Assembly (NCBI GenBank): GCA_951804985.1
Contig: OX638135.1
Location: forward strand, 67,592,507-67,656,506
Length of the DNA stretch: 64,000 nt
Direction: 5' to 3'
Origin: Dryomyza anilis
Lineage: Eukaryota > Arthropoda > Insecta > Diptera > Dryomyzidae
Both the position numbers and the translations under genes were made by a program. Each line of letters begins with the position of its first letter. Within the stretch, counting starts at the first letter, position 1. This document shows positions 33,011-45,533 of this stretch, in pieces. The notes under the pieces are model-generated. The model was given only the letters and a program-made list of their open reading frames with translations, did no database searches and was not told the origin of the DNA.

Positions 33011-33575
33011 AAACGAATAATTTATTTATGCATTTAAATATTTGTATATGAATTCAATTATTATAAATTTCCACTGAGCATGTTTAAAGATTTTAAATAA
33101 AAATAAATAAAAAAAAACATTTTATTTTATTTTCAGAATTTTTTCCAAAAATATTTAAATATGTTTCTATGCAAACATACTACTTTTTGAACTGAAACAA
33201 CTGATATGTTTCACTGGAAAATCATGTTTTATTTTGAACATATTTATGTTTTGGTTCAAATATTTATTTTATTTGGATGTAGTAATTATTATGTTACCAT
33301 TAGAACATACTCCATTTTAAGGGGCAACATTAAAATGTTTATAATGTAAGACAGAGCTCATTACCACTCTGTTCAAGACTCAATACAACACTGTTTACAA
33401 ATGATTTATCAGTCAATTATATATTATGTTTACATAAAATTCCAAACATACATGTTAATGCCTGCAAAATTATGTTTGGGAGAGCCCTTTTTTTTGCAGC
33501 GTGTATCTATTGATTTTTTTAATTAATAATTTAAAAATAAAAAAATTAAAACAATAAAAAAATTGAATTCTGAAC

Positions 33576-34553
33576 CAGAGCTGTGAAATATTGAAATTTT
33601 ATTGAATTTAATTCATTTGAAAATCGAATGGTATGATTCAAATCCTTAATTTCAATTCAATTACTGATTGGAAAAAACAAATCACAATTCTTTTTGAACA
33701 AATAGATTGTAATCTCTATTTGCAAAATCTTATATTAATTTCAGTTTATTTGATTCACTTTGTTAAAATCTTTTCAGATGAATATGTTTCAGTTGTTTTT
33801 GTTTCAAGCACAATGATTTGAGTTTGTTTTATTTTAAATATTGAGTATGAAAAAAAGATTTCAGCAAAATGAACTCAAAATCATTTGTTTCCGAGTCGTT
33901 TATGTGGCAATCATATGACTTGACAAATGATTGTGTGTTTGGAATTGAATCTTTTGCTTTAAAAAGTGAATGCAAGTTTTTTATGATTCAATCATAATGC
34001 GTGGTTTTCACTGTGTCATTTTGTGTCATATTCGTTTTCTTTACATTATGATTGCGACACAGAAACTGTCCAAAATTAAAATGTTCATTAACTCTGTCAG
34101 TCGATATTAAAATGCTAACATGTTGGCATTTTTTTTAGAACTTTGCCATATCGAAAAACAAAAAATTTGAGAAATTTTCGAACATTAAACTGACTCAAAA
34201 TGACATAGTGAAAACCAAGCATCAGACTATAAATAACAGAAGACTTGATTCACTTAATTGAAATCGAATCAAATGAATAACATGATATTTCGAGCCATCC
34301 TCTGAATGGGGATAATGATTGCGACATTTGACGATTCATTTGCTCAACGATTTTTAAAAAAAGAATCAAATAAACTGAAGTTGATATAAGATTTTGCAAA
34401 TAGAGATTGCAATCTATTTGTTCAAAAGGAATTCTGATTGTTGTCTACCAATCAAAAATGAATTGATGTCATTGATTGTGTGTCAAAATGACCAACTCAT
34501 ATGATTAATTTTTTGGGATTGAATCGAAAAAAATTCAATCATTCACAGCTCTG
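33576..34553. mobile_element. hAT-type MITE, unit C (longest copy)
   Basis: CAGAGCTGTGAA / TTCACAGCTCTG ends, TTCTGAAC duplications. Uniquely keeps GCAAATAGAGATTGCAATCT at about 34,396, the inverted partner of sequence at about 33,690-33,727, showing the element was originally a long hairpin. Confidence 0.88.
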
Positions 34554-34869
34554 TTCTGAACTAAATTTAGTAAGTATGGTTAACAATTTAAGCCTTTATG
34601 GCTTTAAATTATTAAATATACAGAAAATTGAACTATTTGAGTTTAAATAATAATACAATTGGTTTAAATTTAATTTTTTAAACAAGTATATATTTTGTAA
34701 ACCAAAACTTGTTATTAATACTTAACTTGTGGGTTTTTCAGATTTTAAAAAATAAGTGTAACTTTATTTTAACGCTTTCTAAGCCATAAAATGCCTAAAA
34801 ACATGGCTTTTCATATTGTCGAATATCCTTGTAACTGGACGTGCAGTTGAAAAGGCCGTAAACATCATT

Positions 34870-36290
34870 GTTCTTAGCAGCAGTCAAGGCTATTTTTGTA
34901 TTATGTAATATGACGCCATGATTCCGAAGATATGGTTTATTAATGTTTCTTTGGATAGGTTTACTAAATATGGGCCAATAACTTTTGAACCGAGCTTTCA
35001 TAAAGGTGCTCACATATATTTGTAAATATCTCGCGTTATAATTTACAAATAGGATCAAGTATTATATTGAATGAAGGGTAATTGAATATCACATAAACAT
35101 TTATCAGAAAATTTTTAAATTGGTTCATTAGTTTAAGAGAACTCGATAGGAGAACTTGAAAAAGCATTTTTTTCAACAAAAATTTAAACAAAAATTCATT
35201 TAAAAAATGTAAATAAATCGAGAAAGTAAGATGATACACAAATTTAAATTTTCCAAAATTAGTTCACACTCTTTCGAAGAAATTGAGCTATCTATGACAA
35301 AATTATATGGGTAACATTTGAGGATAAAAACAGTTATGTGAAAACAATATAATTGAGTGCTATACAAATAGGCATAAAAATATTGATAGATGATTGCTTG
35401 TAATTAATTTTAAATTTTATAACTTTATCTTTAATACTCTACGAGATATGTGATCCGAAAAAGTAAACCCATATCTCGTAGTGAATGTTGTAGAGTACGT
35501 TGATTAATTCGACTCATTTTCGAATTTAGAATTACTATTCTACTAAAATCTATTAAAATTAAATTTCGTCGAATTCGGAATAGCAGTTTTCAAGTTATCG
35601 TGTATATGCGGACAGACATAAAGTCATATCTAATTCGACTCGTAAAGTGATGTTGATCAAGAAAATATATATTTTTTCATACCGGTCAAGCCTACTAGGA
35701 GGCCCTAAAATATCCTCACATAAATTTTATAACTTGCAACCCATGGGTATAAACAAAAAATGCGATTTTTTTTTAGTTAATACTCAATTGTAATGCTTTC
35801 ATATGATTTTTTTTGTTCTCAAAATTTATCCATAGATTTATTTTATTTTAACGTAATTTTCTTTACAAATGTGCAGGCTAATTTTGGAATATTATAAACT
35901 GTGCATCATTTCGCGTTTTCAATTTTTCGCCATTTTTTACAAAAATGTTGGTCGATAATATTTACATTTTTCGAGTTCTTCTATAAAGTTCTCTTAAACA
36001 AGCAAACCAATTCCAAAATGATGTAGAAAATGTTTATTAGATATTTAATTACCTTTCATTCGATATAACACTTGAGCATACGAGTTTTATAAAACGCGAG
36101 ATATTTACAAATATATGTGGCCACCTTTTTGAAAGCTCAGTGCAAATGTTATTGCCCGAAATCTCGTAAACCTCTTCATAGACATTTTTTTATTTATATT
36201 TTTAAATTCTGCGGGTCATTTCAATAATACAAAAATAATGGCTTTTACTGCGCAAACTTTTTTTGTTGTGTAGTGTAATGCATGTATAAT
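34870..36290. repeat. inverted-repeat pair, unit C
   Basis: Left arm 34,870-35,300, right arm 35,850-36,290. The centre has the fuller mini-me-like text (GCGGACAGACATAAAGTCAT, GATCAAGAAAATATATATTT, CATACCGGTCAAGCC). Confidence 0.6.
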
Positions 36291-36800
36291 GACGTGCCTG
36301 ATAGCATACACTGAGGGGAAAAATGCAATAATAATAAATAAAAATGTAATAAATTTAAATACTTTTTGGCTCGTTTTTTTATTTAAATTAAATACTTTTT
36401 ATTTAAAATTTCAGTAAATACTTTTTATTTTAACTTAAAGTAAATAATTTTTATTTAATTTTATTAGGTAGGTAATAAATTTCTGTTAAAAATAAAATAT
36501 TTTTCAATGTATGAATTTAAACTCGCACGTAATAAAATGAAATAATTTTTATTGAATTTGAAATTAAATATCGCGTAATATTTTTGTGTATGAAATATAA
36601 CGTTTATTATTACATAAGTATTTAATTAAATTTTATAGAAATTTTAGTTCATTCTTTTACGTCACATTTTCGTAGTGTATCACTTTCAGTAGTAACACTT
36701 TCGTAGAAAAAACACTGGGGTCATAACCATTCCACCGAAGTTTAATTATTTGTCTTAAAAAAATTAATTTCCACAATAGTTGAGCAGAACTGAAATCAGT
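36291..36800 (+). repeat. AAATACTTTTTATTT module, unit C
   Basis: As unit A, without the SINE (empty site GTTGAGCAGAACTG at 36,780). Confidence 0.8.
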
Positions 36801-36824
36801 TGAGCGATCCGAAATGAACATTTT

Positions 36825-37105
36825 CGCTCAAACTCATTTGAGCGATCAAGAACCGCACAACCGTCTTCGGTCAACCATTTTCGCTCAACCGTCTTCGCTT
36901 AAACTCATTTGAGCAATCAAAAATCGCTCAACCCTCTTCGCTCAAGCTCATTTGAACGATCAAAAATCGTTCAACCATCTCCGCTCAAACTCATTTGAGC
37001 GATCAAAAATCGCTCAACCCTCTTCCCTCAAGCTCATTTGAGCGATCAACATCCGCTCAACTCTCTTCGCTCAAGTTCATTTGAGCTAGCTCAAATGAGC
37101 TTATT
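36825..37105. repeat. GAGCGATC minisatellite, array 5 (expanded)
   Basis: About six units, the longest array in the window. Sequence then changes sharply to a mini-me fragment. Confidence 0.85.
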
Positions 37106-37385
37106 TTTCAACATTTTTTGATTTTTTTTTTGTTTTACTTTTATATCAATTTTTTAAATTATTGGGATATACGTCGTAAATTTCTGAAATGTAATTAATG
37201 TTGTGAGTGTAAGAATGTTCAGCATACATAAGAACTTTAAAAGGTATATCTATACAATTGAATTTCCCACATTAATATCTCACCAAAGTGTAGGGTATTC
37301 CATAGTCGGGCCGGACCGACTATAAAAGTCCGTCCCATGTGACCGAACTTACCCATGTGACCTAACTTTCCCAACTCGTTTTAAT
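37106..37385 (+). mobile_element. mini-me-like repeat, 3' half only
   Basis: Aligns with 31,700-31,975 (GGGATATACGTCGTAAATTTC, AATGTTCAGCATA, GTGTAGGGTATTCCA, GACCGACTATAAAA). The 5' half with the GTCY core is missing. Confidence 0.75.
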
Positions 37386-37584
37386 GCTGATTTCAATATA
37401 ACTATTTTATTCAAATTTCGAGATACTTCAAATGTAGATGGGTTATTAACAAGTTGAAATGAAATTTCTGTTAAACCTACAACCCAGTTTTCATTTAAAA
37501 CCAAAGATTATTTTAGTAAATTTGTAAATGTAGATTTTTGTATTTTCTTAGCTATTTGCGGAATTATTACTTAATTAAGTAACA
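37386..37584. other. AT-rich spacer
   Basis: Nothing recognised. Confidence 0.4.
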
Positions 37585-38689
37585 TGGGCCATACCACACC
37601 AAATCGACAAAAACATTTTTTTTTTAGTTTATATCGCTTCGATTTCAATGAAATTTGGGCAGCTGATAAAGCTTATTGAGATATGCATTGAGAATTTTTT
37701 TATTTTTTCCGACCACTTCTTCCAGAGATACAGTTCTACAAAGTTCCAAAAAATGGGTCAAAAATCACTTTTGTATAGTTGTTCATATTTCAATATCTCT
37801 TAAAGTAGAAATGCTACAAATTCCATTGATGGCTCGTTTTAAAGCTAATAGAATGAGATTTAGGGCAATTACGTTGTAAATTCTAAACTTGAACATGTGG
37901 CCTGTGGTCATTATCCTTGCACTTCAAAATTAATGTCCTTAAAAGGCACCCTTTTTACAATTCTGAAAAAAATCATATATTTTGGTTGATTTGATACAAA
38001 TGTACATGCCAAATTTCAAGATGTTATTTTGATGATATCATATTTTAAAAAATTATTTTCTAATAATTGTATAAAAAAAAATGTCGACAGTAAAAGTTGC
38101 ACTAATTCTTGAATGTATTTCTAACTATGATTTCTAAAATGGCCTCAGTTTTATCATATTGAACCTAGTTTTTGAGATATTGATTTTGGGATCCGATTTT
38201 ACAATTTTCGAAAAATGGTATAAACCTCAAAAACTAGAAACAAATTGAAAAGTTATGCCATTTTAGAAATCAGAGTAAAAAATATTGCAAATTTCACTGT
38301 TAAAAAAATATTTTTTTTTTTCAATACAAAAATATGTTAACATTTAGAAAATTAATTTTTAAAATATGATGCCAATACATATCTCGATACCCTTTATCAG
38401 TTGCCCAAATTTCATTGAAATCGAAGAAGGTGAGTTCCAACCGCTGCACAGTGTGCCCAAACGCTCTTAAATCGGGTGAAATTCAGTAATGTGGGAACCA
38501 CTCGACCGATTTTAAAAATTTAAAAAGTGTTGTACAGAGAGAACTTAATTTTTGAAATTGGAGTTTGCATCTTTAACAGTTATGGATATAAAAATCAGTA
38601 AAGTTAAACATTTGTTCATGAAAAATCTTTCAAAAATTGTAAAAAATCCAAAAGTTATCCGATTTTTTATAGCAAGCATACATTGACAT

Positions 38690-40610
38690 ATAAAAAAAAT
38701 GTGCTTACATGAGAAAATATCTTGTTTAGTTTTAAAGATATAGACTTGAACATGTTATTTTTTTTTGAATTTTTGAAGACTTTACATTACATAGTTTTAC
38801 ATAGATTGTACATTTTATCCTGAAATCAAAATATTTGTAGGGGACTTTCATAAACAATTAACACATAAATTATAAATATCTCAAGTGGTTTAGTAAATAC
38901 AAAATTATAAAGTGGACAAAAATTTTTATTTTCCATTTTTTCATTTTTTTTTTTTTTTTTTGAAAATTTGTCTTTTACGGAAATCTTCGTAAGTATTTTT
39001 TTTCTTTAGTAACATGTACTTTTGTTATATTTTTTTTAATAGACAACTTTACTGAGAATCTTTTAAATGATAAAACTTATCCAAAATATATTTAACTAAT
39101 CTTGCAACACTGGTCAAATTCAAGTTTTTTATTTTTTTTTGTTTTGAATTTGACCCCCTGCAGAAAAGTTTTCAAAGTCGAAAGTCAAATTTTATGCAGT
39201 TTTAAGGACGAGTTATTTCTACGTATTTTTGACCTTTACTTTTTTTGCCCGGCGAAGTATATGTGAAGGGCAGCATTTTTTGCAAAAATACTCATTTTTA
39301 GAAGGGACTTGGATTAAAACCGGTATATCTCACTTTATAATAAATATATTCCTGAAGCATAAGTACATAAAACTATTGTATTCTAGGTAAAAGTTTAATG
39401 ATGATAAGGTCAATGCTTATTTAGATATATTCAATCAAATTTTAACTTTTTTTTAAATTTTTTTTTTTTATTTTTCTTCATTTTCAAAAAAAAGTGTTCA
39501 GAAACTATATACAGATTATCTTTATATACACTACAGAGATTCCTTGAAATCTCTTCTTTTCAATGATGCTACACACTTATATATTTACATTACATATGTG
39601 TGCAAAATGACATATTAATTAACATCATGTTTCATAAAAATATAGTATTTTTTAATTTTATTTTGATTTTGCACACCTGCAGATGAGTATTCAAAGCCCA
39701 ATGTCAAAATTTAGGTATGCAATTTTAAAGATAAACTAGTTCTAAACGTTTTTTAACCTTACTTATTTTTTGCCCCTCGAACTATATATGCAGGACAACA
39801 TTATTTCAGAAAATATAAATTTTTTAAAAGGACGTCATAAAACCGTTATATCTACATGTAAATGTATATATTCCCAAATTATTTTTTATAAGTTCGAAGT
39901 ATATAAAGTTAGTATTTAATGTGCAGAAGTTTCATGATATTTCAAGGAATCTCTGTGGCGTATATAAAGACAATCTGATTATAGTTTCTGAACACTTTTT
40001 TTTTTGAAAAAGAAGAAAAATATAAAAAAAAATTTAGAAAAAAGAAATTCTAATTTTATTGAATATATCTAAATAAGTATTAACCTTATCATAACGAAAT
40101 TTGTAGCTAGTATTAACTTTATCATAATGAAATTTGTAGCTAGTATACTTCGCCGGGTAAAAAATAAGTAAGGGTCAAAAATATGTAGAAAATTTGACTT
40201 CCGACTTTGAAAACTTTTCTGCAGGGGTCAAATTAAAAAGAAATAATTAAAAAACTTGAAATTTGACCAGTGTTTCCAGATTGATTAAATATATTTTGGA
40301 TAATTTTTATCATTTAAAAGATTCCCAGTAATATAACATCAAAAAAATATAACAAAAGCACATGTTACTGAAGAAAAAAAAATACTTACTGAGATTTCCG
40401 TAAAAGTCAAATTTTCCAAAAAAAATGGAAAATAAAAGAAAGTTCGACTTTACAATTTGATATTTACTAAACCACTAAAAATATGTAAAGTAAAGTCTTC
40501 AAAAATTAAAAAAAAATCATCTTCAAGTCTATATCTTTAAAACTAAACTAGATATTTTCTCATGTAAGCATATTTTTTAGATGTCAATGTAAACTAGTGG
40601 CAAATGTCTC
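38690..40610. repeat. large imperfect palindrome, centre near 39,700
   Basis: Arms of about 950 bp. Examples: ATGAGAAAATATCTTGTTTA at about 38,710 against TAGATATTTTCTCAT at about 40,548; GCCCGGCGAAGTAT at 39,247 against ATACTTCGCCGGGT at 40,145; CAGAAACTATATACAGATTA at about 39,500 against its complement at about 39,975. The arms have diverged by many substitutions and small indels, so the palindrome is old. Confidence 0.75.
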
Positions 40611-40789
40611 CACTTTACTATTTTCTACTTTGTAAAAAAAAAAAAAATTAAATTTTTAAATTTTAAAAAATTGTCATATGAAAAATTTTAAAAAATGGGG
40701 ATGGAGAAAATATAACTTGAATAAATCAGAGATATTTTTACTTTCTGCTGATTTTGGAAATTGAAATTTTTTTTTTTTTAAATTTACTG

Positions 40790-42180
40790 CGAACGTGCAT
40801 CTAACTAAACAGTGTGCGGCTATTTAACAGCGCTGGTAGTTCGTTGGAAGTGCGTTGAAGGTGCAGTGCGTGGAAGTGCAGATTCTTCAAAAACACGCAT
40901 TTGCACTAACGCATCTAAAATCCAGCAGTTTTCCGTGCACATCATGTTGCGTTCACGAATTCTATGACGTCATCAAATTGTTAGAAATAATATCAAAGCG
41001 GAAGTTGGAAGTTCTCATTTAGAATATTTCGCACGTATACCGCCACTAAACGCAGATAATTTTCATTATTGACCACGAGCACATGACGTCACCAAATCAA
41101 ACATACGTCTAGGTGAAATTATCGCACACCATTACTACATCAGCTCTATGTAGGCAGCGGATCTTCATCATGGACGTGTCTTCTTCATCATATAAATTGA
41201 TAATATTTGTTTTATTAATTATTTGTTTTTATTCTCATGACTTAATTAAATTTTTTTTAAATACTATTTAATATTTAAATTAATGTAATGTAACTTAATT
41301 AGTATATAAAATTTAGCAAAGTATTTAGTTTAGTTTCTTTAAATATTAATTATAATTTATTAATCCATATTTCTACAATATATTAGAACAAAATGAAATT
41401 TTCGCATTGGCAAGTCACATCAAGTCATTGAGTGCTCAATGAACATAAATGGACGATGCTTTTTAAATTTTGTAGATGCGGACATCCTTAAATGAATCAA
41501 AATAAGTAAGTTTTATCTTTTGTTTCTAAATTTTGTTTTATTGTGCAAAATAAAACAACATAAGAATGGATAAATAAATTTAAGTCGTTACAATAAAATT
41601 ATATTTAACTAATAACACTGTGAATTGACACCATTTTTTTTTCTTTGCTAATTTTTCGTTAAATTAAATTTTTCTTTATCATAAACTTCAATTTTGCTTA
41701 ACTTAATCGTAAATTTTAATTTTCTAAATCAATCTTTTACTTTAATATATTAATAATTATTTAACTTAATTATGTAAATATCTAAATCTATATTTAATTT
41801 ACTAAGTTTGTTCATTGTTCAATTTGTCATTAATGTTTAGTTTTTGAATAATTATGAATTTTTCATGTATTAAATGAAAATTGAAACGAAATTAGAAATG
41901 AGTGACTAAATTTATTATTAGAGGATGAGGGAACTAAACAAAATGAAGACAGGTTAGCACAGATATTTTTAATTGTAATTCACATTAAGGGTTATTGCGT
42001 ATATGGTCAAGCAATAACCATGGTCAGACTTGTCTGAATGGGGTGGGCTAAGACCAGGGGTATCTAATAACATCAAGATACCTCATGACAGAATGACAGT
42101 ATGAAAGTATGAAAGTAGCGTCAACGCACTTATGGGGGACGGACGTGTCGTCTCTTGTATTTTTTAACGTGTTCCGTTCG
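40790..42180. other. interior of the CACAGTG element, no gene recognised
   Basis: 40,800-41,170 has moderate GC with repeated GAAGTGCG/GTGCAGTGCG words; the remainder is AT-rich. No open frame with a domain. A start of the following LINE is plausible near 42,120-42,190 (CGTTCCGTTCGTCGTTTAG). Confidence 0.4.
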
Positions 42181-42544
42181 TCGTTTAGTATAAATGTGTT
42201 ACAAAACTGTGTTTAATGTGCCCGCCCAACATAAGAAAAAATAACAACGAAATAAATTAAAATTAAACTAAAACACAAACTAATAATAATTTACATAAAA
42301 AACTAAAATAAAACAAAATAAATACCAAATAAATAAAACACACAATAAAAATTCAACAACAACAACCACATAATAGAACCGGTTTCGCGCTGCCTGCTGA
42401 GTTGCCGCACTCGCTGTTTTTGCAATTGCCGACGCAAAGGGCTTTTCTATGCTCTTTGCTGCAATTCCACAGGTTTGTTGACATATTCCCTCCCTCCCCC
42501 ATCCTACTCCACGCTACTAGCGCGCACGGTTGAGGCTGCACTGA

Positions 42545-43540
42545 GTGCGTAATCTATGCTGTGGTGAAGGCATAACACTCACCACGGCTCGACTTACGCT
42601 CTCATTTGTTTCTTTCAACTGCTGCGCCTTGGTAGTATGTATGTCTGTTTTGAAGTTGCCCAGTAGAAAAAATGTCGCAAAAATTCGCATAGATTTTTGC
42701 AACATTCGTGGGCTAAGGGCGAACTTTTTCTTGGTATATGCGTATGTGTCCATCCATAGGCCACAAATAATGGCACTAGGTGAGACCCAGGTTAATGAGG
42801 GTGCAGATCCACTGGATTTTTATATACCTGGTTATCACCTATTGCCATTATTCTCTGCCAATAGGGGCCTTGCTCTTTTTATTCGAAGTGCCGTTGCGTA
42901 TCAACTGCAGCAACAACATAGTGTGTCGGATAGCGAATTTAATACTATTTGGATTAAATTCAAAATTCAAACACACATCATGCACTTGTGCTTTCTTTAT
43001 AGGAGTCCGAATTTAGATAGGGTTTCCACCTGTAATAAGCTGGATGCCTTATCTGATTCGATCTCAAATGTATTGGAGCAATTTCCAGGCAGTGAAATTG
43101 TTGTTGCCGGCGATTTTAATGTGCACAACGCCACTTGGTTGAGCCACTCGGGTCTATCAACCCAGGAGGGTTGTTATGTTGAGCTTTTTGCCGAGTGCAA
43201 CCAACTCACTCAAATGGTGAAGGAGGCGACGTATATTCCACGCGTCGGCGGGCAAAGCCCAAAAGTCCTAGACCTTTTTCTGACTTCACATCATGAAAAA
43301 TATGATGTAAAAGTCGTTGCACCTCTTGGTAATTCCGACCACTGTACTGTTTCCGCTGAGTTTTCGTATTCTAGTTTACGCGCCTCTTCGATTAAAGCCC
43401 CGAAGAGGAATGTATGGCTTTACGAAAAAGCAAATTGGGTTGCGTTAAATGATTTTTTTCGCAACTTTAATTGGAAATTGTGTTTCGCTGACAGAGACAT
43501 AAATGCTGCGGCTTTAATGGTACAAATATTATTTTATTAG
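42545..43540 (+). pseudogene. LINE endonuclease
   Basis: 331-codon frame. Recognisable boxes in order: RIDFCNIRGLRANF (Asn of the metal site), MALGETQV (catalytic Glu), FLYRSPN, IVVAGDFNVHN (Asp/Asn), and PLGNSDHCTVSAEF (Ser-Asp-His). All the residues expected for an apurinic-endonuclease-like nickase are in place. The frame then hits a stop at 43,540 just before the linker, where a frameshift separates it from RT. The first 30 residues upstream of the NIRG box look like read-through of the 5' region. Confidence 0.85.
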
Positions 43541-45533
43541 GTATGCGGTCCTTCATACCTTCTAAAAAAAAATAGCATTAAACCTAAGGACCACTCTTGG
43601 TTTAATGAGACTTGCTGGATTGCAGTCAGGTCGAAAGAGGAAGCCTTTCAGACTTGGCGTTCTAACAAGAATGCTGATACTGAAAGACTTCGTATACAGG
43701 CTAGGAATCGCTGTAATGCCGTGATCTCGCGCGAAAAGTTTCTTCACGAACAAAATGCGCGCAAAAAGGTCCTACTCTATCACAGGCGTAGTAAAAATTT
43801 CTGGTCATTTGTAAAATGGGTGAAGAATCAGACGACATCGTCTACTCCAACTCTTAGTATGAATGGCCAGACCTTCACTGACCCAGTTGATAAAGCTAAT
43901 CTCTTGGCAGAATTATTTGCAAATAATTCAACGCTCCCAGATAGTAATCAACCACTGCCTGTCGTCGATTTTGTATCTTCTGCAATGCCGGAGATACATT
44001 TTCGAACTCGGGCAGTTAAAAAGGTTTTAGCAAAACTCAACATTAACCAAGCCTCTAGGCCAGATGGCATATCTGCCCATGTGTTGAAGAAGTGCGCGTC
44101 AACGCTGGCTTGTCCGTTGCGTAACCTTTTCAACATCTCCTACACGACAGGAGTTTTTCATCTTGTCGCAAGGTTGCCAATGTCCAGCCAGTTCCGAAAA
44201 AGGGCGAGGCCACGGACCCTGCTCTGCACTCTCCAAGGTAATGGAGAGCGTAATTAACTTCCACTTTGTGAACTATCTTGAGCACAACGAATTGCTCAGT
44301 GACCGACAATACGGTTTCCGTAGGACCAGATCCACAGGTGACTTGATGGCGGTCCTCTCCGTAAAGTGGAATAATTGTGTTCACCTTTTCGGGGAGAGCA
44401 AGGTTGTTGCTCTTGATATCTCTAAGGCTTTTGATCGAGTGTGGCATAAAGCCCTCGTTTCAAAACTAATTGCATATGGTGTCGGTGAATCTTTTACTCG
44501 ATGGACATCGAGTTTTCTCCAGGGTCGTTCAATACGAGTTGCGATGGATGGTGTTCTTTCGGAACAACATTTCATCAATTCTGGAGTTCCGCAGGGTTCC
44601 GTCCTATCCCCGTCCCTATTTCTGGTATTTATCAATGACCTTCTGTCATTGACCCAGAACCCAATCCATTCCTTTGCAGATGATAGCAACATTTGTCATT
44701 CATACTCGTTCAAAAAGCGCCCAACCTCTTTGGAGACTGAGAGTAAAAGACGCACTATGAATGACACACTCAATAATGACCTTAAAACAATCTCCGAGTG
44801 GGGTCTGGCAAATAGAGTTGATTTTAATGCACGCAAGACCCAATGTTGTCTGTTATCTCACAAAAGAATGGATTCAAGCCTACCTCCCCTTAATATGGGT
44901 GCTGTGGATATTGCAGAGTCAGCTGCTCTTGACGTTCTTTGCATATCAATTCAATGTGATCTCCGTTGGAATGATCATATATTTGACGTGTCGAAAGAGG
45001 CGGCCAAGTGCCTCGGTTTTTTAAAACGGTGTAAGACATACTTCACTCCTGCTGACTTGCGCACTGGCTACACCACCTATATTCGGCCTAAGATGGAATA
45101 CAATTCGCACATATGGGCAGGGGCTTCAAAATCTTCTTTGGAGTTCCTGGATCGAATCCAACAACGTGCAATATATTTAATAGGGGATGAAAATATTTCA
45201 TCGTCTATTGGTTCTCTTGAGCACCGAAGGACCGTTGGGTGTGTAAGCCTGTTTTATAGGTATTACAATGGTAAATGTTCGAAGGAGATACATGGCCTGA
45301 TTCCACCAGGGCGTGTGTCCTCTCGTTCTACTCGGGCATCGAACCAAGCCCACCCCTTCGTAGTTCACTCGGCTCTCAATAGAACCACGCATTACCGAGC
45401 GAATTCGTTCTTCAGTCGCACGATACGTTTGTGGAACAATCTCCCTGCGTCTGTTTTTCCCGACATTTTTGATATTGGCAAGTTCAAAACAAACATTCAC
45501 CGACACTACCCCATCTTTCCCCCCTCCATTTAA
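43541..45533 (+). pseudogene. LINE reverse transcriptase, catalytically complete core
   Basis: The linker 43,721-44,160 (AVKKVLAKLNINQASRPDGI box) is followed by a short out-of-frame stretch (PVPKKGE) and then an uninterrupted 44,236-45,533 frame: DRQYGFRRTRSTGDLM, VVALDISKAFDRVWHKAL (first Asp), SGVPQGSVLSPSLFLVFIND, HSFADDSNI (the Asp pair), and a C-terminal thumb/connection region (IRPKMEYNSHIWAG, FYRYYNGKCSKEIHGLIPP, RANSFFSRTIRLWNNLP). It ends at TAA 45,531-45,533. The least damaged enzyme in the window. The clade (CR1 versus Jockey) is uncertain from motifs alone. Confidence 0.87.

Larger units (their letters stand above)
28182..37105. repeat. tandem array unit C
   Basis: Third full unit. 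It shares SINE copy 5 and the hAT duplication with B. It lacks the BED exon and the 14.1-14.9 kb block (sequence jumps from CATCATTGTTCTTAG to CAGCAGTCAAGGC at about 34,876). It gains a mini-me element and a third 335-bp repeat and keeps 770 bp and 45 bp that A and B have lost. There is no pX gene; it ends in an expanded GAGCGATC array. Confidence 0.85.

Noticed and set aside
32149..33503. A 1.35-kb TIR element in unit C (ACACGGATAG and CAGCGTGT ends)
   Set aside because: Only about five terminal bases agree and no flanking duplication is convincing.
8703..37105. CRISPR-like array for the GAGCGATC repeats
   Set aside because: No unique spacers between constant repeats; units are contiguous diverged minisatellite in a eukaryotic transposon context.
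38447..38460. A true antigen-receptor recombination signal
   Set aside because: The heptamer matches but no nonamer at 12 or 23 bp is evident and the context is a transposon end; only a transposase-family resemblance is claimed.
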